Assembly (NCBI GenBank): GCA_903822005.1
Contig: CAIJNL010000002.1
Coordinates: 269,006 to 333,005 of the forward strand
Length of the DNA stretch: 64,000 bases
Origin: an uncultured Nitrospiraceae bacterium
Lineage (GTDB): Bacteria; Nitrospirota; Thermodesulfovibrionia; Thermodesulfovibrionales; Dissulfurispiraceae
Reading direction: 5' to 3'
Shown here: positions 26,791 through 35,142 of the stretch, piece after piece
Numbering within the stretch: position 1 is the first letter of the stretch
Layout of the letters: every line of letters starts with the position of its first letter
Program-made: the position numbers and the translations under genes
The notes under the pieces: model-generated
What the model was told of the DNA's origin: nothing
Databases searched by the model: none
Seen by the model: only the letters and a program-made list of their open reading frames with translations

Positions 26791-26978
26791 AGCGCCTCCT
26801 GAAATCGCTTTTCCCTGTTGTCCCTGCGGGACGCCTCTTAAATTTGCCTGAACATCGATCAAGCAATCGACTATGATCTGTTTCTGACCATATGATAAGC
26901 TTTTTTGAGGCTAAGGCAAAGAAATCCTATTCTCCATTGTTATTCAGATAAAGCGCTCCGCACCTCCGCCTCCGCTCT

Positions 26979-27584
26979 TCAGGATAGCTTTTTGCTTGCA
27001 GGTCTATTTTTCAATAAAGGGAGCTGCGTCAGGTGCGCTGAAAAGTAGGGCTGCGAGCCGGCCGCCCTTGCTCCTGCAACCGTGACCCAGGTGGGAGGCC
27101 CTTCTGCCCAGAGTATATACCAGCTGACAACCTTCATTTTAGCCTCGGGTATATCCACAACCGCAAAACCGACTTCAGCATTCTGAAGTGACTCAATAGA
27201 GAAACTCTGGTTTGGAGCGGCTCCCTGTTTTGCAGCCATATCGATATTGAGTTGCACTATATCCTGCCAGACCTGCTGCCTCGGCTGGTCGAGCTCCGTG
27301 AATTTCCATTTGAGATAACCTTTTTCAAGTAGCTCCTTGTGAGCATCTGCAGGCAGACCCGCAAACAAAATAATCAGTTTGCTGGTATTGGGATCATTCA
27401 TCTGCATGAGAAGAGGATGGTCGCCCCTCTTCAGGTCATCCGTGTCATATGAGGAAAGCTGCCCCTTGCCCGCCTTGATAACAAGGGCCACCTCATCCTC
27501 AAAACCCGTCTGTTTTGCGCATCCAAAAATCGAAGCGGCCAAAAGAATCAAAACTGCAGCTAACTCAACTTTTGCGATATTCAT
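26979..27584 (-). CDS. Lipoprotein of unknown function
   Basis: A 201-residue protein with a lipoprotein signal (lipobox SIFG-C22). The mature part is predicted mixed alpha/beta without a motif I recognise. A GGGGGAT site precedes the ATG. It lies alone between the DoxX gene and an AT-rich gap before hicAB. The C-terminal 30 residues (after WVTVAGARAAG) look disordered. Confidence 0.7.
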   Translation of the reverse strand: MNIAKVELAAVLILLAASIFGCAKQTGFEDEVALVIKAGKGQLSSYDTDDLKRGDHPLLMQMNDPNTSKLIILFAGLPADAHKELLEKGYLKWKFTELDQPRQQVWQDIVQLNIDMAAKQGAAPNQSFSIESLQNAEVGFAVVDIPEAKMKVVSWYILWAEGPPTWVTVAGARAAGSQPYFSAHLTQLPLLKNRPASKKLS

Positions 27585-28006
27585 GATATCCCCCGGATAA
27601 AATTATCGATGCATATTCCACTGTAAAACGTCATCAAATGATGCTCATCACAAAACGGTAAAAAACTCAATAAATAGTAGCATATTAAGAACTTAAATAT
27701 TAAGAGCCCTCAGACGGTTATAGCGAATAAATAGTGGAGAAACCCGATGATTCCGGCAACTCGTTCTGGAGCAAACCCACCATCTCGGGCAAAAGCGCAT
27801 CCTTTCACCGAACCATGGACGGGACAGTTACTTCCCAGAAGTATTCACAGAGTGTCTTGCTCAAATTTGCGCATGTCTGCTGAGAGCATTGATTTTTGCT
27901 ATTCTGAGACATCTGCTGATTTGCAAAAGAAATTGTGATATTTTCGTGTTTCATCATTAGCATGGGAGATATTGACACAGTACTATTATTGATACTATAA
28001 TTAGAT
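27585..28006. other. AT-rich intergenic region upstream of hicAB
   Basis: A 422-base gap. Apart from the hicA promoter at its right end, I see no gene: short frames exist but lack ribosome sites and have unlikely composition. The change in base composition marks the left edge of an accessory segment running to about 30 kb. Confidence 0.5.
27972..28001 (+). promoter_or_regulatory. hicA promoter, start codon at the expected transcription start
   Basis: TTGACA (27972-27977) and TATAAT (27996-28001) are consensus hexamers with an 18-bp spacer. The hicA ATG begins 5 bases after the -10 box, where transcription should start, and there is no ribosome site, so the toxin mRNA is probably leaderless. 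Confidence 0.75.
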
Positions 28007-28261
28007 ATGCCCAACATTGCAGAGATAGTTAAACATATGAAAAACAATCCAACCAATGTCAGGTTTGTCGAATTATGTGCAGTCTGTGATCATTATTTTG
28101 GATCTGCCAGACAAAAAGGGAGCAGTCACAGAATATATAAAACACCTTGGCAGGGGGATCCGAGAATCAATATTCAAAACCACAATGGGATGGCAAAAAA
28201 CTATCAGGTCAAGCAAGTGCCTAAGGCAATTGAAATTCTGGAGGTGACTCATGGAACTTAA
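28007..28261 (+). CDS. hicA: HicA-type mRNA interferase toxin
   Basis: An 84-residue toxin of the HicA double-stranded-RNA-binding-like fold, which cleaves mRNA when freed from HicB. The core GSSHRIYKTPWQGDPRINIQ carries the catalytic histidine, followed by the KNYQVKQVPKAIEIL helix. The N-terminus (IVKHMKNNPTNVRFVELC) matches full-length relatives, so the ATG is real although it lies only 5 bases after the -10 box. The gene overlaps hicB by 11 bases, the usual toxin-first order of hicAB. Confidence 0.9.
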   Translation: MPNIAEIVKHMKNNPTNVRFVELCAVCDHYFGSARQKGSSHRIYKTPWQGDPRINIQNHNGMAKNYQVKQVPKAIEILEVTHGT

Positions 28262-28580
28262 AAATGATCATTATACGTATAGGGTAACTTGGTCTGCGGA
28301 CGACAAAGAGTATGTAGGGTTATGCGCCGAATTTCCGAGCTTGAGCTGGCTGGCAAAAGATCCAGAAGCGGCGCTGAAAGGTATCCGCAAGGTTGTTGCA
28401 GAGGTGGTAGGTGATATGAAAAAAACGGGGGAACCCATCCCGGAACCGATTGCCAATCGTAATTACAGCGGGAAGTTTGTGGTCCGTATTACGCCGGAAA
28501 CACACCGACTCCTTGCAATCCAATCAGCTGAAACTGGAGTAAGCCTGAATCGTCTTGTCTCCGCCAAAGTCAGCAGATAA
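28251..28580 (+). CDS. hicB: HicB-type antitoxin
   Basis: A 109-residue antitoxin. The N-terminal degenerate RNase-H-like domain (YTYRVTWSADDKEYVGLCAEFPSLS) neutralises HicA. The C-terminal part (VVRITPETHRLLAIQSAETGVSLNRLVSAKV) is a ribbon-helix-helix DNA-binding domain that represses the operon. GGAGG lies inside the end of hicA, 6 bases before the ATG. Both genes are AT-rich relative to the surrounding core genes. Confidence 0.92.
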   Translation: MELKNDHYTYRVTWSADDKEYVGLCAEFPSLSWLAKDPEAALKGIRKVVAEVVGDMKKTGEPIPEPIANRNYSGKFVVRITPETHRLLAIQSAETGVSLNRLVSAKVSR

Positions 28581-28765
28581 AGCTTATCCCATCCGGTTTG
28601 ATACGGACTGCTCCTTTCTACTGATAATCTTGATAATTGCCATTTCGCGATGCTTATCGATTTCTGAAATCATATGTGAATCCGATTGAAAGACGCGTCT
28701 ATCTCTTGAAACGAAAGGATCATGGTCATTAAGAGGGCTCTCTGGACAATTATGTCGTCTCTTGC

Positions 28766-28892
28766 GACCTTTCTTTTAAGTCCTTAATATTTGCAGATGC
28801 GAAAATGTGAATGTAACCCCTATTGTTATTAAACGACATTATTCATTGTTAACAAATTAGCTACATCGTGGTATAATTGTGACATATTTACG
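28766..28892 (+). repeat. Promoter-bearing dispersed repeat, copy 1
   Basis: This block of about 127 bp is similar to 63000-63123. The last 44 bases, from TTAACA through the -10 box to the end, match with only three substitutions and one inserted base. Further upstream the similarity is patchier but colinear (GACCTTTC, GTCC-TAATAT-TGCA blocks). In both places an AT-rich accessory gene follows 27-56 bases after the block. Confidence 0.7.
28849..28877 (+). promoter_or_regulatory. Promoter of the Abi-alpha gene
   Basis: TTAACA (28849-28854), a 17-bp spacer and TATAAT (28872-28877) make a strong sigma-70-type promoter. The gene starts 42 bases after the -10 box with an AGAGGAG ribosome site. The same hexamers and spacer are conserved in the second copy of the repeat. 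Confidence 0.78.
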
Positions 28893-28918
28893 GGGGAAAG
28901 TGCAGTTAAGAGGAGACA

Positions 28919-29728
28919 ATGGCAGACGGATGGCTTGAAATAGTTAAAGAGGCGGTAAAACTGCCCTCATTACTCACAGACATATATGGAGATCTCTTGC
29001 GGCCGGGAGTCAAGCAGGTTGGCAAGGCTCTTGAGACTGTAATGGGACTCGGGAACACCATTATGTGGCCATTAGCACTGATAAACGAAAAAGCACGTCT
29101 CACTTTGGAACGAAATCTTGAAAAGTATCGAGAGCAACTTGCTGACACGCCTGAGGAACGCATCGTTCCCGTCCTGCCAGAGATTGGCGTGCCACTTGCC
29201 GAAAAGATGTCATATGTCGTAGACGAAGAACTTAGCACGCTCTATGTCAACCTGCTCGCGAAGGCATCCACTGAAGAAACAGCTAAATTTGCCCACCCAA
29301 GCTTTGTTACTGTTATCAGTTGCCTTTGCCCAGATGAAGCTATTCTTCTCAGAGAGATGTATAAACGAAATCCAGTGCCTTTTATCGCAGTGCAGCTTAA
29401 GGTCAAAGGAAAGGAAGGTTTTAGGCCAATCGGCGATGTCCACACAGGCATCGAAAAGGAAAACAACATTAGATTATTATTTCCCAGCAACACTCAAGCA
29501 TATATCAGCAATTTCGAGGGTCTCGGGCTGATCCATGTCCGGCGCGACATCTTTCTTGTCGCTGAAGATCGATACGCGACTCTTGAGAAGGTCTATAAAC
29601 CGCAATATGAATCATTGCATCCTGACCGAAAGAAAGAAACGATTGAGTTCATGCGGGGAAAGATCGATGTTACGCCATACGGCCTTCTGTTTATGGAGGC
29701 GTGTCTCACTGGATTGAAGAAGAGCTAA
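28919..29728 (+). CDS. Abi-alpha (DUF4393) family protein
   Basis: A 269-residue protein of the Abi-alpha family, whose name comes from phage abortive-infection loci. It opens with the typical amphipathic segment ALPSLLTDIYGDLLRPGVKQVGKAL-like (about 12-40), then a helical region ending in EKMSYVVDEELSTLYVNLLAKAS and HPSFVTVISCLCPDEAILLREM, all characteristic. The C-terminal half is less conserved. AGGAGA precedes the ATG. It is solitary, AT-rich, next to hicAB, and has its own promoter, suggesting a self-contained defence cargo. The biochemical activity of the family is unknown. Confidence 0.85.
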   Translation: MADGWLEIVKEAVKLPSLLTDIYGDLLRPGVKQVGKALETVMGLGNTIMWPLALINEKARLTLERNLEKYREQLADTPEERIVPVLPEIGVPLAEKMSYVVDEELSTLYVNLLAKASTEETAKFAHPSFVTVISCLCPDEAILLREMYKRNPVPFIAVQLKVKGKEGFRPIGDVHTGIEKENNIRLLFPSNTQAYISNFEGLGLIHVRRDIFLVAEDRYATLEKVYKPQYESLHPDRKKETIEFMRGKIDVTPYGLLFMEACLTGLKKS

Positions 29729-30095
29729 AGATTAGGTGCACCGAACGCCGCAGGCCGGCACGCCACGCCGGTGGCCATATGGTTACACTGCGAATGACAG
29801 TTAGCTGATCCGAGAAATTATTGCTGCGTATTTCCATTCAAAACCGTCACAGTTCTGGGCACGTTATGAGCTGAAGATTCCTGTGAGCTATCAGTGCCCC
29901 CTCATAGAAAGATCGATATTCAAGATTATCAGGTGATACAGATAAAGGGGCGATGCATAGAACCGGGAAATGTGACATTTTGCAACGGAACGTGGCATAC
30001 CACACCCTGCCATTCTGTGATATAGTGTAAAAGCGTGTTATATGCGTGCAGCTCGATCAAAATGAATATCAGACAAACGGGGAGGCAATCCTAAG
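29729..30095. other. Intergenic region between the Abi-alpha gene and rubredoxin
   Basis: A 367-base gap. A GC-rich imperfect inverted repeat lies near 29750-29780 (CCGGC/GCCGG arms) without a T-run and might end the Abi-alpha transcript. I found no coding frame or known RNA. A GGGGAGG ribosome site at the right edge belongs to the rubredoxin gene. Confidence 0.5.
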
Positions 30096-30257
30096 ATGGC
30101 AAAATACAAATGCAGCATATGCGGTTATGTTTACGATCCGGCGATTGGCGACATTGACAACAGGGCTAATCCCGGCACCAGTTTTGACGATTTGCCGGCC
30201 GATTGGGTCTGCCCTGTTTGCGGGGCCCCGAAGGATCAATTCGAAAAGATTGACTGA
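30096..30257 (+). CDS. Rubredoxin
   Basis: A 53-residue electron carrier. It has the two iron-binding pairs CSIC (C6, C9) and CPVC (C39, C42), and the invariant aromatic and acidic framework [10 protein letters not shown] and [20 protein letters not shown]. It is full length for the family and cytoplasmic. GGAGG lies about 11 bases before the ATG, slightly distant. Rubredoxins donate electrons to superoxide reductases, peroxidases and similar enzymes in anaerobes. The following minus-strand radical SAM gene ends 55 bases later. Confidence 0.97.
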   Translation: MAKYKCSICGYVYDPAIGDIDNRANPGTSFDDLPADWVCPVCGAPKDQFEKID

Positions 30258-30311
30258 GGGAAGAAAAGGCGCGGTATACAGAATATAATAACTCTGTCCT
30301 GCGCAGCGCTT

Positions 30312-31376
30312 CTAGTGAAGGTCGAAAATGCATCCCCCTCCGGCCGTTGGGCCAAAGTGGATGAGGTGCAGCTTGGAGCAATTCTGACACGAAGCAGCGC
30401 CATGTTCCTGGTAAAAAGAACGCCTGAACTTTTTATAGCCTTCGCTCCACCAGATATTCGCGATAGACTGTTTGGTGATATTCCCGAAGGTCAAACGCTC
30501 CCTGAGCTCGGTATTTTCTGTCTGTCCCCGGTCCTCTGATACCGGGATACTCGCTGAAACACAGGGCAGCACGTCCCCCGTGGCGGAAATGACCAGTGCT
30601 TTTTCAATATTCTCGCTGCAGAATGATCTTCGGTGACCGCCATACCCGATCTGATAGTGGATAGGCACTCCCATCTTCGCTCCATCTGCCTGCACTTCAT
30701 CCAGATAAGTTCTCAGGCTCTCAAACTCTTCTTTAGTCTGTGGGAACAATTCCTCTTTTCTGAGTTCCGGCGTCGGGATATAATCGAGTGTACTTATGAC
30801 CACCTCGCTGACGCCGAGTCCTTTCAGAAGGGACGGCAGCCTTTTAACATCGTCCTTGTTCGACTGCAGCAGCACATACGCCACATGAATATCAGGCTTG
30901 TCAATCCCGGCCCGCTTCTTCGCGGCGGTCAATTCCCGTATCCTGTCCAGGACGGTTTCAACAGGGGCGCCCTTCCTTACATAATCATTGCAGGGGTCTG
31001 TATTCGCAAGCGAGAATGACAGTATGTCCAGGCCGGATTGAATAATCCGGTCAATCATGCGGCCGTCAAGGAGCATACCGTTTGTAGTAGTTCCCACCTG
31101 GCAACCCGCCTTTTTTGCCTCTTCGACCATCCTGAAAAAAGACGGGTTCAGCAGAGGCTCGCCCCACCCCTGAAGGTAAGCAAGCTTTGCATTCTTAAGC
31201 GCTGGAATGACATGCCCGAAGGTCTCCATGGTCATGTGCCTGTTCACCCAGCAATGACGTAAAGTAGTGTAAGGACAATATATGCAAGCGGCATTGCAGA
31301 ACGAGGTCACCTCAACCTGTATCCAGTCAAAGGTCGGAAGAAAGAAAGAATGTATATAGCGCCGGATCCTTTCCAT
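30312..31376 (-). CDS. Radical SAM protein with SPASM-like C-terminus
   Basis: A 354-residue enzyme. The 4Fe-4S cysteines C27, C31 and C34 form CNAACIYC, followed by the GWGEPLLNP motif that contacts S-adenosylmethionine. The C-terminal region contains additional cysteines (a CSENIEKAL segment, LPCVSAS, and ASCQNCSK) resembling an auxiliary-cluster SPASM/twitch domain. Such enzymes modify peptides or nucleotides or mature cofactors. It starts 3 bases after the SDR stop and is the last gene of a kinase-SDR-radical SAM operon. No peptide substrate gene is visible nearby. Confidence 0.88.
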   Translation of the reverse strand: MERIRRYIHSFFLPTFDWIQVEVTSFCNAACIYCPYTTLRHCWVNRHMTMETFGHVIPALKNAKLAYLQGWGEPLLNPSFFRMVEEAKKAGCQVGTTTNGMLLDGRMIDRIIQSGLDILSFSLANTDPCNDYVRKGAPVETVLDRIRELTAAKKRAGIDKPDIHVAYVLLQSNKDDVKRLPSLLKGLGVSEVVISTLDYIPTPELRKEELFPQTKEEFESLRTYLDEVQADGAKMGVPIHYQIGYGGHRRSFCSENIEKALVISATGDVLPCVSASIPVSEDRGQTENTELRERLTFGNITKQSIANIWWSEGYKKFRRSFYQEHGAASCQNCSKLHLIHFGPTAGGGCIFDLH

Positions 31377-31379
31377 ATT

Positions 31380-32273
31380 CTATAGCCCGATCAGCTTCAT
31401 GCTCAATTCCCAAAGCCGTCTGCGGGCATCCCTGTTATGGGCCTGGGGATTGGGCTCCGCAACCTTCTTTCCATCGAAATATTTTCCAGTGACACCTTCG
31501 AGGGCAGGAGAGATTGCCAGATACTCAACGGCCTTTGCTCCCTCCTCCACCGTACTTGCAGGGATGTCGAAAAACGGCGAGTCATATACCAGCTTTGTGT
31601 TCATAAGGGTGGCCGGGTGTATGCAATTGACCGTAACGCCGCTTCCCTTGAGTTCCCTTGCCATGTCGATGGTAAACATTACCTGCGCGAGTTTGCTCTG
31701 CTGGTAAGCATGCCAGTCGTCGTAGTCATTTTCGAGCATCACATCCCCGAAATCTATCGATTGCTGACCGGCCGAGGCGACATTGATAATCCTGGAAGGC
31801 GCCGCCCTCTTCAGCAGCGGCAGCAACCTGAAGGTGAGCAGAACGTGGGACAGATAATTGACCGCAAAACGGAGTTCATGGCCTTCGGAACTCACCTCGC
31901 GCTTCGCCTCAAGGGTCCGCACGCCGATACCGGCGTTATTGATCAGAACGTCAATCTGTTGATGATCAGCCAGAATTTGGTCCGCCATTTCGCGGACATC
32001 ACTGAGCGAGGCAAAGTCAGCATTAAAATATCTGAGGTTCTGGTTGCCTGTCTTCTCCATGAGTTCAAGTCTGGCAGCTTCTCCTTTATCCATATTACGG
32101 CCATGCAGCAGTACAGTTGCCTGCTGCTCAGCAAAATAGCTGGCAACTTCTTTTCCGAGCCCGTCGGTCGCCCCGGTCACAAGGATTATTTTATTGCTGA
32201 ATGCCTTCATGTCCTGCATATTCGTCAATGTATCACATTCATTCTGAAATTTATCCCGGTTATGCCGCATCAT
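31380..32273 (-). CDS. Short-chain dehydrogenase/reductase
   Basis: A 297-residue NAD(P)-dependent oxidoreductase. The Rossmann motif is TGATDGLG, followed by NNAGIG and the catalytic YxxxK in AYQQSK; the layout is close to retinol-dehydrogenase-like SDRs. The ATG at 32273 overlaps the stop of the upstream histidine kinase (ATGA), supporting this longer start by coupling; a later ATG (QDMKAF region) would also leave an intact fold. The substrate is unknown. The operon partners are a sensor kinase and a radical SAM enzyme. Confidence 0.92.
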   Translation of the reverse strand: MMRHNRDKFQNECDTLTNMQDMKAFSNKIILVTGATDGLGKEVASYFAEQQATVLLHGRNMDKGEAARLELMEKTGNQNLRYFNADFASLSDVREMADQILADHQQIDVLINNAGIGVRTLEAKREVSSEGHELRFAVNYLSHVLLTFRLLPLLKRAAPSRIINVASAGQQSIDFGDVMLENDYDDWHAYQQSKLAQVMFTIDMARELKGSGVTVNCIHPATLMNTKLVYDSPFFDIPASTVEEGAKAVEYLAISPALEGVTGKYFDGKKVAEPNPQAHNRDARRRLWELSMKLIGL

Positions 32274-33739
32274 CCGCGGTCGATATTTTTTTCATATTCC
32301 TCTCTGGTCGGAAGCTTTATGATCACAGTCGTGCCGCCGGCAGGCGCGGCGAAAATGTCCATGACTCCCTGATGTTGCTGAATGATCCCGTGTGCAACGC
32401 AAAGGCCCAGTCCCGCGTTCTGGCTGATTTCCTTAGTGGTAAAAAACGGGTCGAATACGCACGGTAAATTTTCTTTCGAAATCCCAGACCCGGTGTCGGT
32501 AACAGATACCTGCACCATATCATTTTTCTGAACGGTATAAATTCGCATCCTGCCGCCTTTCGGCATGGCCTCCACTGAATTAGTCAAAACGTTGACGAAG
32601 ACCTGCGCGAGCTTGCCCTGGTCTCCCATGATATTCTGAACGGGCACGTCGTTTCTTTCGAGGACAATGTCCTTCATTTTATGCTCAAGAAGCTTCAGTG
32701 CAGCTTCAACGACACTGTTGATGTTTACAGGCACAAAGTTTTCGCCTTCCCTGCGGTAAGACTGGAGGAGTTCTCCAGCAATCACTGACGCATGAGCGAT
32801 GTTCTTTTCAACCGCCTCGATCTGTTTTGTCACCGCGTCAGGCGCAACACACCCACCTGTCAGGCTTTTCTTCAGCATCTTGATGCCTTGTGAGGCATCC
32901 GTCAACGGATGACCGATCTCATGCGAGATGCCCGCCGCAAGACGGCCCAGCGACGACAGTTTCTCCGACTGGACGAGGATTCTGGTCTGCTGCTCGATTT
33001 TTTGTCTCATCTCGATGTTGAAAATATTCAATGCCTTAAGAATAAAAAAGGTTATAAAAACAGCCGCCAGCCCGCGCAGGAACGACGCGATCAGGTGCAG
33101 GTCAAACGATGTAGTCTGGAAAACAAATATCCCGCCGAAAATGCCGTAAAAAGTGAACGCCGCACCGGCGTAAAAGAAATTCACCGAAACGGCCCTGCTC
33201 AGATTTTTTGTCTGGTTTGCATAGGTGATCAGGCCATACGCGGTTGTAAGTCCGGCCATAGGCCCGAGGGTATATCTTATACCAACCTCAACATGCCAGA
33301 GGAACAGCATGTCCACATGTGATCCTTGCGCCCAGATAAAGGCAGCCAGCCCGAAAACAGCAACAAAGAGGACCGCCCTGATCCGTTTCATTTGCCTTTC
33401 ATCGAAAGTGCTGAGCAGCGAGAGTCCAAACTGCAGGAGAAAATATAATGAAAAAATAAGCAGATAAAGCAGAATCATCCTTACAAGATAGATTTCCTGC
33501 AGCGATAACTGCTCACCCCGGATCAGGGGGTAGACGTCGAGCCATTCGTGGGCTCCGTATAAAAACCCGAAGACTCCGAGCATCCAGAGACCGTTTGCGA
33601 GTTTAAGGTCGCTCCCTTTCATGTTTGTCACGGAAATGGAAACGCCGAGAAAAAGGAACGAGGCCCCATAAAAAAAATAAAGCGGGTACTCTATGGGAAT
33701 GCCGGATAAAAGATTATAGAGGGCCATCAGCGTCGTCAT
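32270..33739 (-). CDS. Membrane-bound sensor histidine kinase
   Basis: A 489-residue kinase. The N-terminal half has about seven to eight membrane helices without a periplasmic domain, suggesting that it senses the membrane or a small diffusible signal. A coiled coil leads to the HisKA phospho-acceptor H273 (AAGISHEIGHPLTDA) and the HATPase_c domain with N box (NVLTNSVEAM), G1 (DTGSGIS) and G2 (GLGLCVAHGI). The ATG at 33739 is preferred over a TTG two codons earlier. No response regulator lies in the operon; the downstream genes are an SDR and a radical SAM enzyme. Confidence 0.93.
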   Translation of the reverse strand: MTTLMALYNLLSGIPIEYPLYFFYGASFLFLGVSISVTNMKGSDLKLANGLWMLGVFGFLYGAHEWLDVYPLIRGEQLSLQEIYLVRMILLYLLIFSLYFLLQFGLSLLSTFDERQMKRIRAVLFVAVFGLAAFIWAQGSHVDMLFLWHVEVGIRYTLGPMAGLTTAYGLITYANQTKNLSRAVSVNFFYAGAAFTFYGIFGGIFVFQTTSFDLHLIASFLRGLAAVFITFFILKALNIFNIEMRQKIEQQTRILVQSEKLSSLGRLAAGISHEIGHPLTDASQGIKMLKKSLTGGCVAPDAVTKQIEAVEKNIAHASVIAGELLQSYRREGENFVPVNINSVVEAALKLLEHKMKDIVLERNDVPVQNIMGDQGKLAQVFVNVLTNSVEAMPKGGRMRIYTVQKNDMVQVSVTDTGSGISKENLPCVFDPFFTTKEISQNAGLGLCVAHGIIQQHQGVMDIFAAPAGGTTVIIKLPTREEYEKNIDRG

Positions 33740-33783
33740 GTACAATGTCCCATACTATTCCTCCCTACCATTTGACAGAACAG

Positions 33784-34107
33784 CTACGGTTCCCGGTGGC
33801 AGCGCGAACAGCTTTTACTGTCCTTTACATCGAATGCCTTCTGCCCATTATGGCATCCGCCGCAGAACATTGCCTTGTTCATCTTGTCCATATCCATCTT
33901 GAATGATCCATGGGCCATCTGAAAAAACTGGTAATGACAGTCCGCGCACGAGATCGCTTTTCCTTTCAAATGCTCTTTGTGGCTGAAGACAACCGGTAAA
34001 GTATCCTTCGGTGTAAAGGTAAGGTCTCCACCTCCCACCTGCGTCAGGGCGGCAATGGGTATCGATAACAAGAACGCGAATAAGACCACTAAATACAACC
34101 TTTTCAT
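33784..34107 (-). CDS. Triheme cytochrome c (c7-type)
   Basis: A 107-residue periplasmic cytochrome. The signal peptide (1-22) is followed by three CxxCH haem-binding motifs: CADCH (54-58), CGGCH (82-86) and CSRCH (100-104). Additional histidines H43, H46 and H66 can serve as distal ligands, giving bis-histidine haems as in c7/c3 cytochromes. Such proteins carry electrons across the periplasm in metal- or sulfur-respiring bacteria. GGGGGGAG precedes the ATG. It lies 44 bases upstream of the histidine kinase start on the same strand. Confidence 0.95.
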   Translation of the reverse strand: MKRLYLVVLFAFLLSIPIAALTQVGGGDLTFTPKDTLPVVFSHKEHLKGKAISCADCHYQFFQMAHGSFKMDMDKMNKAMFCGGCHNGQKAFDVKDSKSCSRCHREP

Positions 34108-34222
34108 ATTCCTGCTCCCCCCAACACAAAGCTACTCTTCTAAATTTAATACTAATGATTCGGCTTCAGATATGCAAGTCTTATTGGCCGGTTTTTCAAT
34201 TCACAAAATGGCATAAATCGGG

Positions 34223-35098
34223 TTACAGTCTCCGCAATCGCTCGGGCTTTAACCTTGAAGCATTGCCCTCTCGCGCGACTTCACGGATCATCTTTACAGT
34301 CTCGTCCCGCTGTACCGGCATTCTGACCATCACCGGCAGGTAGTTCGACGCGTGATTCGCAAAGAAAAGCCCCCTCATATCGGTATGTTCTATCATTTCC
34401 GCAAGCTCGTCCAGGATAGCAAAGGAGTCAGGCAGCATAAAATCACCCGATTCCTGGAGCAGATGAAGCGGCGTACCGGGGACCACCATGGTGGTGAGCG
34501 CGCCCACATAATCCGGATCGATCTCCGTAAGCATCTTTCCGGTCGCGCGCGCGTGTTTGATGCTCCCGGATCTGCCGCCAATGCCGAGCAACACCGTTAC
34601 CGACAACTTGATGCCTGCCTTCTTTACCCGGCCGGAAGCCTCAATCATCTCTTCTTCGGAAACTCCTTTCCTCATCCAGGCGAGTAACGCGTCGTCTCCC
34701 GACTCAACCCCGAGGTAGAGGATGCCGAGACCTTGCTCACGAAGGGCCGCAAGTTCTTCCAAGCTCTTGCCAAGAATGCTCTGCGCGTTCGCGTACATGC
34801 CGATACGCTGGAGCCTCGGAAAATTACGCCGGAGAAGCGTGAAAAACTGGAGCAGGTCCTGCTGCGGGGCTGCAAGTGCGTCGCCGTCAGCAAGAAAGAT
34901 CCTGCGTGTGTCTTTAAAGTCCTGGGCGCACTCCAGGATCTCCCGTTCCATTTCCTCAATACTGCGGATGCGAAATTTCTTCTGCTTGTAAGCAGGGCAG
35001 AATACGCACTGGTTGTGGGAACACCCAACGGTGTATTGGAGGATAAGGCTTTCGGCCTCGCTCGGAGGCCGAATGATAGTCCCTTCGTATTCAGGCAT
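34223..35098 (-). CDS. Radical SAM protein (B12-independent Elp3/COG1032-like)
   Basis: A 291-residue radical SAM enzyme. The cluster cysteines C26, C31 and C34 have the variant spacing C-x4-C-x2-C (GCSHNQCVFC), which is typical of a large uncharacterised group rather than defective. The GDALA and GVESGDDALLAWMRKG segments complete the core barrel. There is no auxiliary-cluster domain. The start is the ATG directly after a TTG; the latter would add one residue. It is the middle of a minus-strand run with an SDR 44 bases upstream. The substrate is unknown. Confidence 0.88.
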   Translation of the reverse strand: MPEYEGTIIRPPSEAESLILQYTVGCSHNQCVFCPAYKQKKFRIRSIEEMEREILECAQDFKDTRRIFLADGDALAAPQQDLLQFFTLLRRNFPRLQRIGMYANAQSILGKSLEELAALREQGLGILYLGVESGDDALLAWMRKGVSEEEMIEASGRVKKAGIKLSVTVLLGIGGRSGSIKHARATGKMLTEIDPDYVGALTTMVVPGTPLHLLQESGDFMLPDSFAILDELAEMIEHTDMRGLFFANHASNYLPVMVRMPVQRDETVKMIREVAREGNASRLKPERLRRL

Positions 35099-35142
35099 CA
35101 AATATTTTTACCTTGTTGAGACAGGGTTGCTGTCCTGCCGTG

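Larger units (their letters stand above)
28581..28918. other. Intergenic region between hicB and the Abi-alpha gene
   Basis: A 338-base gap without a credible coding frame. Its right half (28766-28892) is a block that recurs upstream of the integron cassette near the end of the window and carries a near-consensus promoter. The left half shows no structure I can name. Confidence 0.55.

Noticed and set aside
27747..27938. Small plus-strand frame before hicA
   Set aside because: No ribosome site, atypical composition, no recognisable domain.
29728..29810. GC-rich inverted repeat with GTTAGCT after the Abi-alpha gene, resembling an attC site
   Set aside because: The outer boxes do not fit RYYYAAC/GTTRRRY and there are no complementary inner boxes, unlike the clear site near 63.8 kb.
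29980..30040. Sigma-54-like promoter before rubredoxin
   Set aside because: The GG and GC elements are not at the required spacing.
31437..32372. Long open frame on the plus strand opposite the SDR gene
   Set aside because: The SDR on the minus strand has clear motifs; the antisense translation has unlikely composition and no ribosome site.
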